Assembly: GCA_015491935.1 (NCBI GenBank)
Contig: WGGB01000201.1
Coordinates: 1-37,121, forward strand
DNA from: Alteromonadaceae bacterium
GTDB taxonomy: Bacteria > Pseudomonadota > Gammaproteobacteria > Enterobacterales > Alteromonadaceae
DNA: 37,121 nt
Direction: 5' to 3'
The notes under the pieces were generated by a model. That model did no database searches, was not told the DNA's origin, and saw only the letters and a list, made by a program, of their open reading frames with translations. Made by a program: the position numbers and the translations under genes. Below are positions 25,701 to 33,522 of this stretch, one piece after another; the first letter of the stretch is position 1; each line of letters starts with the position of its first letter.

Positions 25701-26044
25701 CTTTTTAAACCTTGTACACTTTTTAACGCTTCTTCTATTTTAATGGTAATGCCTTCTTCCACTTCTTGTGGGGCAGCACCAGGATAAGGCACACTGTAAG
25801 ATAACCAGTTGATTTTAAACTGTGGAAACATTTGTTTATTGATAGTGAGTGCTGTTAAAGCACCACCTATAATGATAAATATCATTAATAAATTGGCAGC
25901 AACACTGTTACGTGCAAACCAAGCAATAATACCTTTATTTGTGTCATACACAGTATCATCTAAAAGATCAGGATCATTATCTAAATTGGTCTGTAATTTT
26001 TTATCGCTAGGTGAGCTTGATGGTGTTTTCTTATGAGTTGCCAT
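22787..26044 (-). CDS. Efflux RND transporter permease (AcrB/HAE1-like)
   Basis: A proton-driven inner-membrane pump of 1085 residues. The cytoplasmic N-terminus is extended by about 40 residues (Ser/Asp-rich, up to TVYDTNKG) before the first helix (NSVAANLLMIFIIIG). The first porter loop has YPGAAPQEVEEGI. Helix 4 contains LVLGIVVDDAIVIGES with the paired Asp residues of the HAE proton relay, distinguishing it from the HME pump in this window. The C-terminal membrane half has FGIIAVAGVVVNDSLVMVDY. It lies 2 bases after its adaptor gene. No outer-membrane factor is encoded beside it, so it probably uses a TolC from elsewhere. Substrates are unknown. Confidence 0.92.
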   Translation of the reverse strand: MATHKKTPSSSPSDKKLQTNLDNDPDLLDDTVYDTNKGIIAWFARNSVAANLLMIFIIIGGALTALTINKQMFPQFKINWLSYSVPYPGAAPQEVEEGITIKIEEALKSVQGLKRVITYSNRNSSNGWLEVDENYDPQVILEEVKGQIDSISSFPAGIERPTVQREKFRQEVMYISLYGDMSYRELKNLGRKIHNEIQQLPTINVSDFFSGLPYEISIEVSKDKLREYGLSFQDVANAVRNSSRNMSAGQIRAENGYINLRVENQAYRGFEFEKVPVVTLADGSKILLGEIATIHDGFTEGLQYSKFNGKNSVTIFVGAADNQSITKVAKVIDKFVSEKQKVLPPNVKLETWVDMTYYLQGRLDMMLGNMVSGGLLVLLMLALFLRVRLAFWVMMGLPVAFLGTLFMMPMEFINVTINITSLFAFILVLGIVVDDAIVIGESAHAEIEKKGHTIDNVIVGVKRVAMPATFGVLTTVAAFMPMVLADGQGSAYGHAIGYVVVLCLLFSLIESKLILPAHIAHMKPKVFNPRNPIDRLRRAIDNGLRYFIEKMYRPFLLKCLEYRWAVLMFFISILLLSAGLFGGGIIRYVGQPKIPHDFPRIKIEMNVDSSEKATLATLKKVESVIYDVDKKVISDYGKSMIADMQVDMRSRTSAQIMVKLVIPKERPINTFELADLWRKAIPSMPGVKSLTISDNLFGGGREDGDISFRLESKDDQQLLLAAKELKHKLNSLKGVADVNDSRQTSAKEVQFSLKPLAYSMGLTLANIASQVGYSFYGLEAQRILRDGEEVKVMVRYPQNQRNSIGQVNDVMIKAPNGAELPLSELADIIVTDGVTRVRRENGNRTINVWASVDADQVEPFKVAKDIRDNFVPKLLRKYPLVKSELSGKIQEEMKGFADQIRDLVVSLLVIYSLLAIPLKSYTQPLMIMTVIPFGIVGSVFGHLIMGMDLNLFSMFGIIAVAGVVVNDSLVMVDYINKARKAGASIVDAVVGAGCNRFRAIMLTSLTTFIGLVPIMSETSAQALIVIPMAVSLAFGVLFATVVTLILMPSLYLIFADTRRFFGNIYRWIKRVVFGFGEKEYKAKVA

Positions 26045-26046
26045 GA

Positions 26047-27258
26047 TTAGTTCCCCATACTTGCTACTTGTGTTGTCTTAACCTTTTTTTTATCCAACTC
26101 GTCTTTACTTGGTGATAATGGTTTCTTTTTATCTATTAATGCCAATTTCATACCATCGACAGGGTAATCTAATGCCGAAATAATTAATTGATCACCATTA
26201 TTTAATCCCTCATTAATAATCACATTAGCACCTTCTTCTCGAACAATATTAACGGGGCTATAATGCAATTTAGAATGACTGTCTAATATGGCAACTTTAT
26301 TGTTATTTACTAAATAACGAGGAATAATGGCAGCTAAAGATAACTGTATGCCTTGAATTTTAGCATTAACATAAGAACCAAAACGTAACGGTTTTGCTTT
26401 AGTATTAGAGGCTAAATGATAAGGATCATCAACTTGAGCAACGAGATAAGTCATGCGAGATTTATCATCAACCACGCCCTCGTCACGAACAATATGCGCT
26501 TGCCATTGCATTTTTTGCCCTGATACGTCACCTTGCAATATGACTTTGGCATCTTTGCTTTGATTCATTAAAAACTTTAACTGATTATCTGCTACAGGCA
26601 ACCGCACTTCAGCGATATCAGTTGATAATAATTTACCTATTTGACTCCCTATAGTGACAAAAGAGCCTAAGCCAATATTACGGCTATCAATCATGGCATC
26701 ATAAGGCGCTTTAATTTCTGTACGCTGTAAATTACGCTTTGCCCGTAAAATATTTGCTTGTGCAGATTTTACTCGCGCTAATTCTTGTGCCAATTGCGGT
26801 TTGCGTAAACTTAACTCTGTTGGTGAGGCATCGGTAATACGTTTCCATTCAGTTTCGGCCACTTTGCCTTGTGCCATTTCAGTTTGTAATGACGCTTTTG
26901 CTGAAGCTAAAGTCGCTTGTGCATCAATTAATGCGGCTTGATAATCGCTTGGATCTATGCGCGCTAACAACTGCCCTTTTTTAACAAAACCACCACGAAC
27001 AAAGGCATCCGATAATTCAACTATTTGTCCTGTTACTTGCGCGACTAACTGAGTTTCATATTTAGGTTTTACAATACCGTAAGATTTAACATCTAAACTA
27101 AGTGGTGCCAAAGTAACTGTTTCAACGGCAACAATAGGCGTATTATCTACCGCTTCCTTTTCCTCGGGTGGTTTTTTCAAGCTACTGAGCCCAATCATTG
27201 TTAAAACACCACCGATTAATATAACAATTGGCATGATAATTTGTTTTTTAGTCGCCAC
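26047..27258 (-). CDS. Efflux RND periplasmic adaptor subunit
   Basis: A membrane-fusion protein of 403 residues. An uncleaved or signal-anchor helix (about 7-26) is followed by a barrel-sandwich lipoyl half (TGQIVELSDAFVRGGFVKKG), an alpha hairpin rich in Ala, Lys and Glu (about 108-180), the second lipoyl half (IKAPYDAMIDSRNIGLGSFV) and beta-barrel domains. It is the first gene of a two-gene operon with the RND permease. A candidate promoter lies at 27318-27345. Confidence 0.9.
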   Translation of the reverse strand: MATKKQIIMPIVILIGGVLTMIGLSSLKKPPEEKEAVDNTPIVAVETVTLAPLSLDVKSYGIVKPKYETQLVAQVTGQIVELSDAFVRGGFVKKGQLLARIDPSDYQAALIDAQATLASAKASLQTEMAQGKVAETEWKRITDASPTELSLRKPQLAQELARVKSAQANILRAKRNLQRTEIKAPYDAMIDSRNIGLGSFVTIGSQIGKLLSTDIAEVRLPVADNQLKFLMNQSKDAKVILQGDVSGQKMQWQAHIVRDEGVVDDKSRMTYLVAQVDDPYHLASNTKAKPLRFGSYVNAKIQGIQLSLAAIIPRYLVNNNKVAILDSHSKLHYSPVNIVREEGANVIINEGLNNGDQLIISALDYPVDGMKLALIDKKKPLSPSKDELDKKKVKTTQVASMGN

Positions 27259-27317
27259 GAATTTCCCCTTTCATTTAAAACTGATTCAATAATAGTCATT
27301 TAAAATCATTAATTAGC

Positions 27318-27345
27318 GTAATACTACCGAACAATGAACAAACAA
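27318..27345 (-). promoter_or_regulatory. Candidate promoter of the RND operon
   Basis: TTGTTT (27345-27340) and TATTAC (27323-27318) are 16 bases apart on the minus strand, about 60 bases before the adaptor start. The match is moderate. Confidence 0.35.
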
Positions 27346-27503
27346 CCTTGCGTAAAGATGTAACTATCTATTACAAATATTGTTCCAAAATATAAAAAAC
27401 AATTCATGACAACGAAAATAAAATAAAAACACTTAAAATACAATTAATTACACTTTTAAAGCGCATTTTAAAAGAAGTTAAATATTTTCAGCTATAAAAT
27501 AAT

Positions 27504-27534
27504 TTTTTAGCTAATTAGTCAATTTAGCTAAAAA
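27504..27534. repeat. 11-base inverted repeat upstream of prpE (possible operator)
   Basis: TTTTTAGCTAA (27504-27514) and TTAGCTAAAAA (27524-27534) are perfect inverted repeats with a 9-base spacer. No transcription unit is known to end here, so an operator is more likely than a terminator. The binding protein is unknown. Confidence 0.5.
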
Positions 27535-27694
27535 GTTATGCTTTCATAAATTTTTTTAGTTTATATGGCTAAAAGATTAAATGCTGATAGCAAACTACCC
27601 TATGAGAACTCAATAAACCTAGCCAAAAGTCTAATAGCTGTATTTTGTCGACAGTTTTACACTAAACAAAGATTAAAGAACAGTAGAGATAAAA

Positions 27695-29584
27695 ATGATG
27701 AATTATGCTGACGAATATAAAAAATCGATTGAAAGCCCTATTGCTTTTTGGCAAGAGCAAGCTAAAAACATTGCTTGGTATAAAACACCAATACAAATAT
27801 TGTCGACAGATTCAAGTAATCCTTCACAATGGTTTGTCGATGGCGAGTTAAATACGAGTTATTTAGCACTAGATCATCATATAGAACAAGGCCGCGGTGA
27901 ACAAATCGCTTTAATTTACGATTCTCCTGTAACCCAAACCAAGCAAAAATTCACCTACAACCAATTATTAGAACAAGTGGCTAAATTTGCTGATGTATTA
28001 CAAAAACAACAAGTAAATAAAGGCGATAGAGTATTAATTTATATGCCGATGATCCCACAAGCCGCTATTGCCATGCTCGCTTGTGCACGCATTGGCGCAA
28101 TACATTCGGTCGTCTTTGGCGGTTTTTCCGCACACGAATTAGCAATACGTATTGATGATGCCCAACCTAAAGTTATTGTCAGCGCTAGTTGTGGTGTTGA
28201 AATAGAAAAAATCATTGAATACAAACCACTTGTTGATAAAGCCATTGAACTTGCCAAAGAAAAGCCGCAAAGTTGCATTATTTATCAGCGCGAAATGGTT
28301 GAAGCTAAGTTACAAAAAAATCGCGATTTTTGCTGGCAAACGCTAATAAAAACAGCCAACGCAATTAAAGCAATTCCTTTACCAGCAACCCATCCGCTCT
28401 ATATTTTATATACTTCAGGCACGACAGGAACACCAAAAGGTGTGGTGCGCGATCATGGTGGTCATGCGGTCGCCATGCAGTATAGTATGGAAACTATTTA
28501 TGGAATGACTGCTGGTGATGTCTTTTGGGCGGCATCTGATGTCGGTTGGGTAGTAGGTCACTCTTATATTGTTTATGCGCCGTTAATCGCAGGTTGTACC
28601 AGCATTTTATATGAAGGAAAACCGATAAAAACCCCCGATGCAGGAGCGTTTTGGCGAGTCTGTAGCGAATATAAAGTAAACGCCTTATTTAGTGCGCCCA
28701 CCGCTTTTAGAGCTATCGCCAAAGAAGATCCACAAGGGAAATTTATTCAACAATACGATTTAAGTCATTTACAGCGTTTATTTCTTGCGGGCGAACGATT
28801 AGATCCTGCAACTTATTCATGGCTAAAAGACAAAACTCAATTATCTGTAATAGATCACTGGTGGCAAACCGAAACAGGTTGGGCAATTGCAGGTATTCCT
28901 TTAGGTATAAAAAATATGCCGACAAAAGCAGGCTCTGCTGGCGTGCCTACTCCAGGGTTTAAAGTTGAAATTCTCGATAGTTTGGGAAAACAACTACCAG
29001 CAAATACTTCAGGCAATATTGTTTTAAAGCTGCCTTTACCTCCTGGCTGTTTAACCACCATTTGGCAAAACCCACAGCGTTATCAACTCGGCTATTTAAG
29101 CACCTTTGACGGCTATTATTTAACGGGTGATGGTGGCTATATTGATGAGGACGGTTATTTGTTTATTATGGGGCGTACTGATGATGTTATTAATGTCGCA
29201 GGGCATAGATTATCTACTGGGGAAATGGAAGAAATAGTTTCAGCTCATCATGCTGTTGCAGAATGTGCGGTTTTTGGTATTCACGATGAATTAAAAGGAC
29301 AAGTGCCGCTTGCCTTAGTGATCACTAAAAATGGAGTTAATATTGATAAAAGTCTGTTACAAGCTGAATTAAGACAGAGTGTCCGCGAAAAAATAGGTGC
29401 TATTGCATCATTAAAGCAAGTGCTTATTGTAGAACGTTTACCGAAAACTCGTTCAGGAAAAATATTACGTAAAGTGATGCGACAAATGATTGATGGCGAA
29501 CCTTACCAAGTACCTTCAACCATTGATGATACGGCTATTATTCCTGAGTTAGATGACGTTTTTAAAAAAAATATTTTAACGTAA
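27695..29584 (+). CDS. prpE: Propionyl-CoA synthetase
   Basis: An AMP-forming acyl-CoA synthetase that activates propionate (and some acetate) to the CoA ester via an acyl-adenylate. The 629 residues compare with 628 in E. coli PrpE, with close similarity throughout. The ACAS N-terminal domain, the P-loop YTSGTTGTPKG (about 240-250), ASDVGWVVGHSYIVYAP, DHWWQTETGW and the C-terminal catalytic lysine in PKTRSGKILRK are all present; that lysine is the usual site of regulatory acylation. GAGATAAAA precedes the ATG; a second Met follows at once. It stands alone here, without prpBCD. Confidence 0.92.
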   Translation: MMNYADEYKKSIESPIAFWQEQAKNIAWYKTPIQILSTDSSNPSQWFVDGELNTSYLALDHHIEQGRGEQIALIYDSPVTQTKQKFTYNQLLEQVAKFADVLQKQQVNKGDRVLIYMPMIPQAAIAMLACARIGAIHSVVFGGFSAHELAIRIDDAQPKVIVSASCGVEIEKIIEYKPLVDKAIELAKEKPQSCIIYQREMVEAKLQKNRDFCWQTLIKTANAIKAIPLPATHPLYILYTSGTTGTPKGVVRDHGGHAVAMQYSMETIYGMTAGDVFWAASDVGWVVGHSYIVYAPLIAGCTSILYEGKPIKTPDAGAFWRVCSEYKVNALFSAPTAFRAIAKEDPQGKFIQQYDLSHLQRLFLAGERLDPATYSWLKDKTQLSVIDHWWQTETGWAIAGIPLGIKNMPTKAGSAGVPTPGFKVEILDSLGKQLPANTSGNIVLKLPLPPGCLTTIWQNPQRYQLGYLSTFDGYYLTGDGGYIDEDGYLFIMGRTDDVINVAGHRLSTGEMEEIVSAHHAVAECAVFGIHDELKGQVPLALVITKNGVNIDKSLLQAELRQSVREKIGAIASLKQVLIVERLPKTRSGKILRKVMRQMIDGEPYQVPSTIDDTAIIPELDDVFKKNILT

Positions 29585-29587
29585 AAA

Positions 29588-29624
29588 ACAAAAGAGGATA
29601 TAAAATCCCCTTAATTTTTATTCT
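29588..29624 (+). terminator. Possible terminator after prpE
   Basis: AGAGGAT and ATCCCCT form a 7-pair stem with one mismatch and a 5-base loop, followed by TAATTTTT. It lies between convergent prpE and hpf. Confidence 0.55.
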
Positions 29625-29648
29625 GTTTGGTTATGATAATCGTTATGA

Positions 29649-30005
29649 TTAATTTAAATCTAAATCTTGAATATGCTCATGCACAACAGCCGGCGAGGTT
29701 ACGGGTGATTCTTTACGTAAACTAGCCGCTAGCTGTCCTTTTCGATGCGATAATGCTGATTCGAGTTTTTTTATCGCATTATTTACCGCTGGATATAAAA
29801 CACGGTCTTTACCATGAGAGGCTAACTTGCCACCTTCATACATAGTACTTAATTCTACATGATGTTCATTATTTTGTTTTGACAAAATAACATCGACATT
29901 TAATAAACTTGGATAGTGTTTTTCTATTTTAGTAAATTTTTGTTGGATATCACTGATAACAGCGCTAGAGATGTCAACATGGTGACCAGAAACTTTAATT
30001 TTCAT
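29649..30005 (-). CDS. hpf: Short ribosome hibernation factor HPF/RaiA
   Basis: A small protein that binds the 30S decoding channel and inactivates ribosomes in slow growth. It shows the beta-alpha-beta-beta-beta-alpha pattern of the family, starting MKIKVSGHHVDISSAV and including a conserved block around GKDRVLYPAVNNAIKKLESAL. At 118 residues it is longer than E. coli HPF (95) and close to RaiA (113), with a C-terminal tail rich in Val, His and Asp. It is not the long form with a dimerisation domain. Whether it behaves as HPF or RaiA cannot be settled from sequence. Confidence 0.9.
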   Translation of the reverse strand: MKIKVSGHHVDISSAVISDIQQKFTKIEKHYPSLLNVDVILSKQNNEHHVELSTMYEGGKLASHGKDRVLYPAVNNAIKKLESALSHRKGQLAASLRKESPVTSPAVVHEHIQDLDLN

Positions 30006-30197
30006 ATTATTTCCTTGCTTTTATTCTTACGAAAGGTGATTTTTATTTACCCTAAAAAGGCTAAAAAAAAAAACAATAAAGAAATTATTTATCAACAATA
30101 ATCACTCTTACTATAAAATCTGGGGGGAAAGCTGAATAATTCAAGCTGTAAAATGAAAATTTTGTAATTTATTTTATAAACTGTTTACGTAATATAC
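30006..30197. other. AT-rich spacer upstream of hpf
   Basis: No gene or clear hairpin. It includes a run of eleven A residues. It presumably holds the hpf promoter, which I could not place. Confidence 0.35.
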
Positions 30198-30704
30198 TTA
30201 ACAACCAGAAATAACCACTAAATACGCAGCTGGCACAGTTTCGCTTTGTGCCTGTGTGTATTTAAAATAGCAATTATCATCCTTTACTTGGCCATCATTA
30301 TTCAGATCATAACCAATATAAGTAAAATCAATACCTTCTTCTTCAAGTAAGAAATCATTAGACAAATCAATACGTTTAATTATATCGGTGTTATCTATGT
30401 AATGGTATTTAAGGCGCACATCAATATTATCGCTACTAAACACCTCAAAATCCCCATCATGATCCATATCTATATCAATAAGATCTGGTCGATTTAAAAC
30501 AGGTCTAATTGAATAGCTCGACATAAAAGATTTTAAGTAAAGTAAATCATTAGCAGCTTTTACGCTGGTTTTTATTTGTGTAATGACTTTTATTCTCGCC
30601 TCGCTAGATAAATTAATAAAATGAGGTAAAGCAGTGACTGATAAAATACCAATTATCACCAACACAATAATCAATTCTATTAAAGTAAACCCTTGATTTT
30701 TCAT
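30198..30704 (-). CDS. MSHA-like type IV prepilin with Ca-binding-loop motifs
   Basis: A class IV prepilin-like protein. From the ATG at 30704 the leader is MKNQG, followed by FTLIELIIVLVIIGILSVTA, so prepilin peptidase would cut between G and F. A TTG at 30713 would add three residues and sits closer to a GGAGG. The globular domain has an MSHA-like start (HFINLSSEAR) and two DxDxDG-type loops, DMDHDGDFE and DLNNDGQVKDD, the kind that bind Ca2+ in dockerins and EF-hands. Two Cys near the end (CYFKYT and ISGC) could form the C-terminal disulfide. No pilus assembly genes are adjacent, so it is an orphan pilin or minor pilin. Confidence 0.85.
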   Translation of the reverse strand: MKNQGFTLIELIIVLVIIGILSVTALPHFINLSSEARIKVITQIKTSVKAANDLLYLKSFMSSYSIRPVLNRPDLIDIDMDHDGDFEVFSSDNIDVRLKYHYIDNTDIIKRIDLSNDFLLEEEGIDFTYIGYDLNNDGQVKDDNCYFKYTQAQSETVPAAYLVVISGC

Positions 30705-30751
30705 AACAGTCAAGACACCTCCACTTAGCATACTGAGCCATATTAAAAGGC

Positions 30752-30790
30752 TATAAAACAATAACCCTACTATGGTTAAATAGCAGGGTT
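30752..30790 (-). terminator. Terminator of the upstream membrane-protein gene
   Basis: AACCCT-G-CTAT and ATAG-T-AGGGTT pair around GGTTAA/TTAACC (30763-30790), an 11-pair stem with one mismatch. On the minus strand ATTGTTTTATAG follows. It separates the pilin gene from the membrane-protein gene. Confidence 0.7.
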
Positions 30791-30827
30791 ACTTAAATTA
30801 AGATAAACTAAAATGACGAGAATAAAC

Positions 30828-32735
30828 TTAATTTTTTTCGCTATCGTTATTATCATCGTTATTTAAAGACTGCTCTTGCTGTAAATAACCTGCTGCTTCT
30901 TCATCTTGTTTTAATAACTTATCTGATGTTGCCATTGGCACAGCACGAGTTTGCTCATTTAATTGATGAATTTGTGAGGCATTACCTAAATCACGTTCAC
31001 TGGTAATTGAAGCTATAGATTCTCTATCTTTTAAGAATTTAACAAGATCATTCTTTATAGACAGCAATTCATTATCTGCTTTATGCATTTCTAAAATAAC
31101 CCGTGCGTGCTCTAAGTTTTTCATACCCGTATCGGCAAAAGTTGAGGTAACAATACGCGAAACTATAACCCAAGGTGTGATACTACTTCGAACTAAAGTA
31201 TTTTCAGAGCGAGTGCTGTCATGAATGCCAGTACCCGTTGATATTTTAGATTCAGTAAAAGTCCCTTCACATTTAAAATAGACTAATAAAGATTCAAACT
31301 GAATTTCAGCAAAAAATAATCTTGCTACAGTCGCTAATAATTGGCCAAATGACTTAAATAAATAAGCAATTAAAAAAAAGTGTATTGCGGTCATCACTAA
31401 GTTAGAAAAATCATTAAAATACTTGTCACTAAAAGTTTCTTTTAACGAGGTAATATGGGTTGTTTTTATAAAGCTATAAATATCAACAACCGAATAAGCC
31501 AAGAACAAAGTCAAGGCAATTGCCACCAGATAAAAAACATTACCGCTAATTAAAGCGAGTAATCTGGCAAGATCAAAAGATTTCCCTAACTTCATATCCA
31601 ATACTTTAGGTTGTATTTCTTGGATCATTTCACCTTTAAATTCACCTTTACCGTCAACTTGTTCATTAAGTTTAGGCTCTAATTCTCGGTAAATACGGTT
31701 AGGCACCTCTTTATAACGACGATTAGCCATAACCAAATTATCAAGATTGATAAATATTTCATTAGGATGAACAGACTCTTGCCAGTTTTCTCTTAATTCT
31801 GACACTTCAACTGATGGCGTTACATGATTTAAGCGCAATTTCAACATAAACCAAATAAGTGCCGTAGAAAGTATCGCTAAAATAAAGATACCAAATAAAT
31901 AATAACCTGCATTAAAACTAGGTAAGGTTGCAAACCACTGCGAAATTTTTTCGCTATTCAAATGAGTAGAATTAGCCAGCCAATTGAGTATTAAACCAAT
32001 GACAACAGGTAATAAAAGAGAAAAAACAATCACTTTTACCAAGTCACCAGTACCTAAGGCTTCAATACCTCTTTCCGCATTTCTAGCAATTGGTTTTCCC
32101 GCATTACGCCAGATAATTAACAAATATAATGTTAATAAAACAGAATAAATAGGAAAAACTTGATCGCCCACATCTCCAGCAAAACCAGCCAATGAAACAA
32201 ACGCAACAAAGCCATAGGCAATAAGTGCCACTAATGTTTTTACCCAAGCAGCAAAAAGCGTTTGGCTAACATTTCGAATAGGAAATGGCATAAACAACAA
32301 TTTAGGCACTAATGTATGTAATAAACGAGCGAGAAAACCTATAGGTTCAAGAAACGTCGAGTTTTTTCGTCCTACCAACATTTCTTCAAGTGCGTTACCA
32401 TCATAGGCTACATAACCATCTTCTTCTTGCGCTGTACTTTTTTCTGATTTACTAAAGTTATGCGCCAAGGATGTTGGATGATTACGACCAACAAAATAAC
32501 GCATAGTGGCATAAATACCACCACCTAAAACACGTAAACCACCCACCAATAAAGTAATACCAAAAGCAACCAGTATCCACCCTTGACCTACGTCATCTTT
32601 AACAATACCAGCAGCACTAACTAAAAGGTATAAACCTAATAACGTCTGAATAAGACCTCTAATTGCTGTTATTGTGCCTTGTTTTTTAAAAGGATTTTTT
32701 AATCCTAAATCTATCGAACCGTAATCAAATGCCAT
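30828..32735 (-). CDS. Unrecognised polytopic inner-membrane protein
   Basis: A 635-residue protein from the ATG at 32735, chosen because AGGAAAG precedes it; an in-frame start at 32753 would add six residues. I do not recognise the family. It has hydrophobic stretches near the N-terminus (RGLIQTLLGLYLLVSAAGIV; ILVAFGITLLVGGL), a middle group of about five, then a charged cytoplasmic-type segment (about 310-380) containing HPNEIFINLDNLVMANRRYK, two more helices, and a soluble C-terminal region ending in a Gln/Asn/Asp-rich tail. It has no signal peptide, transporter motif or enzyme motif that I can see. A terminator follows it, and it is monocistronic. Confidence 0.75.
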   Translation of the reverse strand: MAFDYGSIDLGLKNPFKKQGTITAIRGLIQTLLGLYLLVSAAGIVKDDVGQGWILVAFGITLLVGGLRVLGGGIYATMRYFVGRNHPTSLAHNFSKSEKSTAQEEDGYVAYDGNALEEMLVGRKNSTFLEPIGFLARLLHTLVPKLLFMPFPIRNVSQTLFAAWVKTLVALIAYGFVAFVSLAGFAGDVGDQVFPIYSVLLTLYLLIIWRNAGKPIARNAERGIEALGTGDLVKVIVFSLLLPVVIGLILNWLANSTHLNSEKISQWFATLPSFNAGYYLFGIFILAILSTALIWFMLKLRLNHVTPSVEVSELRENWQESVHPNEIFINLDNLVMANRRYKEVPNRIYRELEPKLNEQVDGKGEFKGEMIQEIQPKVLDMKLGKSFDLARLLALISGNVFYLVAIALTLFLAYSVVDIYSFIKTTHITSLKETFSDKYFNDFSNLVMTAIHFFLIAYLFKSFGQLLATVARLFFAEIQFESLLVYFKCEGTFTESKISTGTGIHDSTRSENTLVRSSITPWVIVSRIVTSTFADTGMKNLEHARVILEMHKADNELLSIKNDLVKFLKDRESIASITSERDLGNASQIHQLNEQTRAVPMATSDKLLKQDEEAAGYLQQEQSLNNDDNNDSEKN

Positions 32736-32821
32736 TATCTTTCCTACCATCACTTAAACACTAATATCACCCACACAGCGGATAAAATTAGTATTTTATT
32801 TTTCTAGTTATTATTTTTTTC

Positions 32822-32868
32822 ATAAAACAAAATCGCCTCAATTTATAACAATAATAAATTGAGGCGAT
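32822..32868 (-). terminator. Rho-independent terminator of efp
   Basis: ATCGCCTCAATTTAT and ATAAATTGAGGCGAT form a perfect 15-pair stem with a 7-base loop (32832-32868). On the minus strand TTTTGTTTTATG follows, 50 bases after the efp stop. Confidence 0.9.
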
Positions 32869-32918
32869 AATATATTACGATTTGCTAAATAAAGCTATTT
32901 TATCTTTATAATGCAGTG

Positions 32919-33488
32919 TCATTTTCCTGCACGCGATACATATTCGCCCGTACGCGTATCAACTTTAATACGCTCACCTATTTGCACAAATAAAGGCACA
33001 CGTACCACTGCGCCAGTATTTAAGGTAGCAGGTTTGCCGCCAGTACCAGCAGTATCGCCTTTTAATCCGGGATCGGTTTCAGTAACTTCTAATTCAACAA
33101 AATTTGGTGGTGTTACTGAAATCGGTGTACCATTCCATTGTGTGATAGTACAAAGGTCGCCTTCAACTAACCATTTTTCGTTATCCGCAATGGCTTTTTC
33201 ATCGGCAGCAATTTGTTCAAAAGTGTCATTGTTCATAAAATGCCAAAATTCACCGTCGGCATAAAGGTAGGCTAATTCGCTATCCATAACATCAGCGCCT
33301 TCAACACTTTCACCCGACTTAAAGGTTTTTTCTAAAACTTTACCCGAAATAAGTTTACGAATTCTAACGCGGTTAAAGGCTTGCCCTTTACCTGGTTTTA
33401 CAATTTCGTTTTCTAAAATGTTGCAAGGTTCGCCGTCAAGCATTATTTTAAGCCCGGCTTTAAATTGGTTTGTACTGAAATTAGCCAT
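32919..33488 (-). CDS. efp: Elongation factor P
   Basis: EF-P relieves ribosome stalling at polyproline stretches. The 189 residues match the E. coli protein closely. The modification loop PGKGQA carries K34, the site of beta-lysylation by EpmA with (R)-beta-lysine made by EpmB. Other signatures are [19 protein letters not shown] and the C-terminal GEYVSRAGK. It is divergent from epmB, 34 bases apart, so modifier and target genes share a control region. epmA is not in the window. Confidence 0.98.
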   Translation of the reverse strand: MANFSTNQFKAGLKIMLDGEPCNILENEIVKPGKGQAFNRVRIRKLISGKVLEKTFKSGESVEGADVMDSELAYLYADGEFWHFMNNDTFEQIAADEKAIADNEKWLVEGDLCTITQWNGTPISVTPPNFVELEVTETDPGLKGDTAGTGGKPATLNTGAVVRVPLFVQIGERIKVDTRTGEYVSRAGK

Positions 33489-33522
33489 AATAATTTATCT
33501 TTATTAACTCTGATCATAAGAA

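Larger units (their letters stand above)
27259..27694. other. Divergent regulatory gap between the RND operon and prpE
   Basis: No gene is visible in 436 bases of AT-rich DNA. It holds a candidate promoter for the RND operon, an 8-base inverted repeat CTTTTAAA/TTTAAAAG (27453-27460, 27467-27474) and an 11-base inverted repeat on the prpE side. I could not place a convincing prpE promoter. Confidence 0.5.

Noticed and set aside
30705-30761. N-terminal extension of the pilin to 30761
   Set aside because: It would put 19 extra residues, including a hydrophobic stretch, before the MKNQG prepilin leader, and it reaches the edge of the upstream gene's terminator; type IV leaders are normally short.
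32911-33264. Plus-strand frame antisense to efp
   Set aside because: EF-P on the minus strand is unambiguous; the opposite frame is a shadow.
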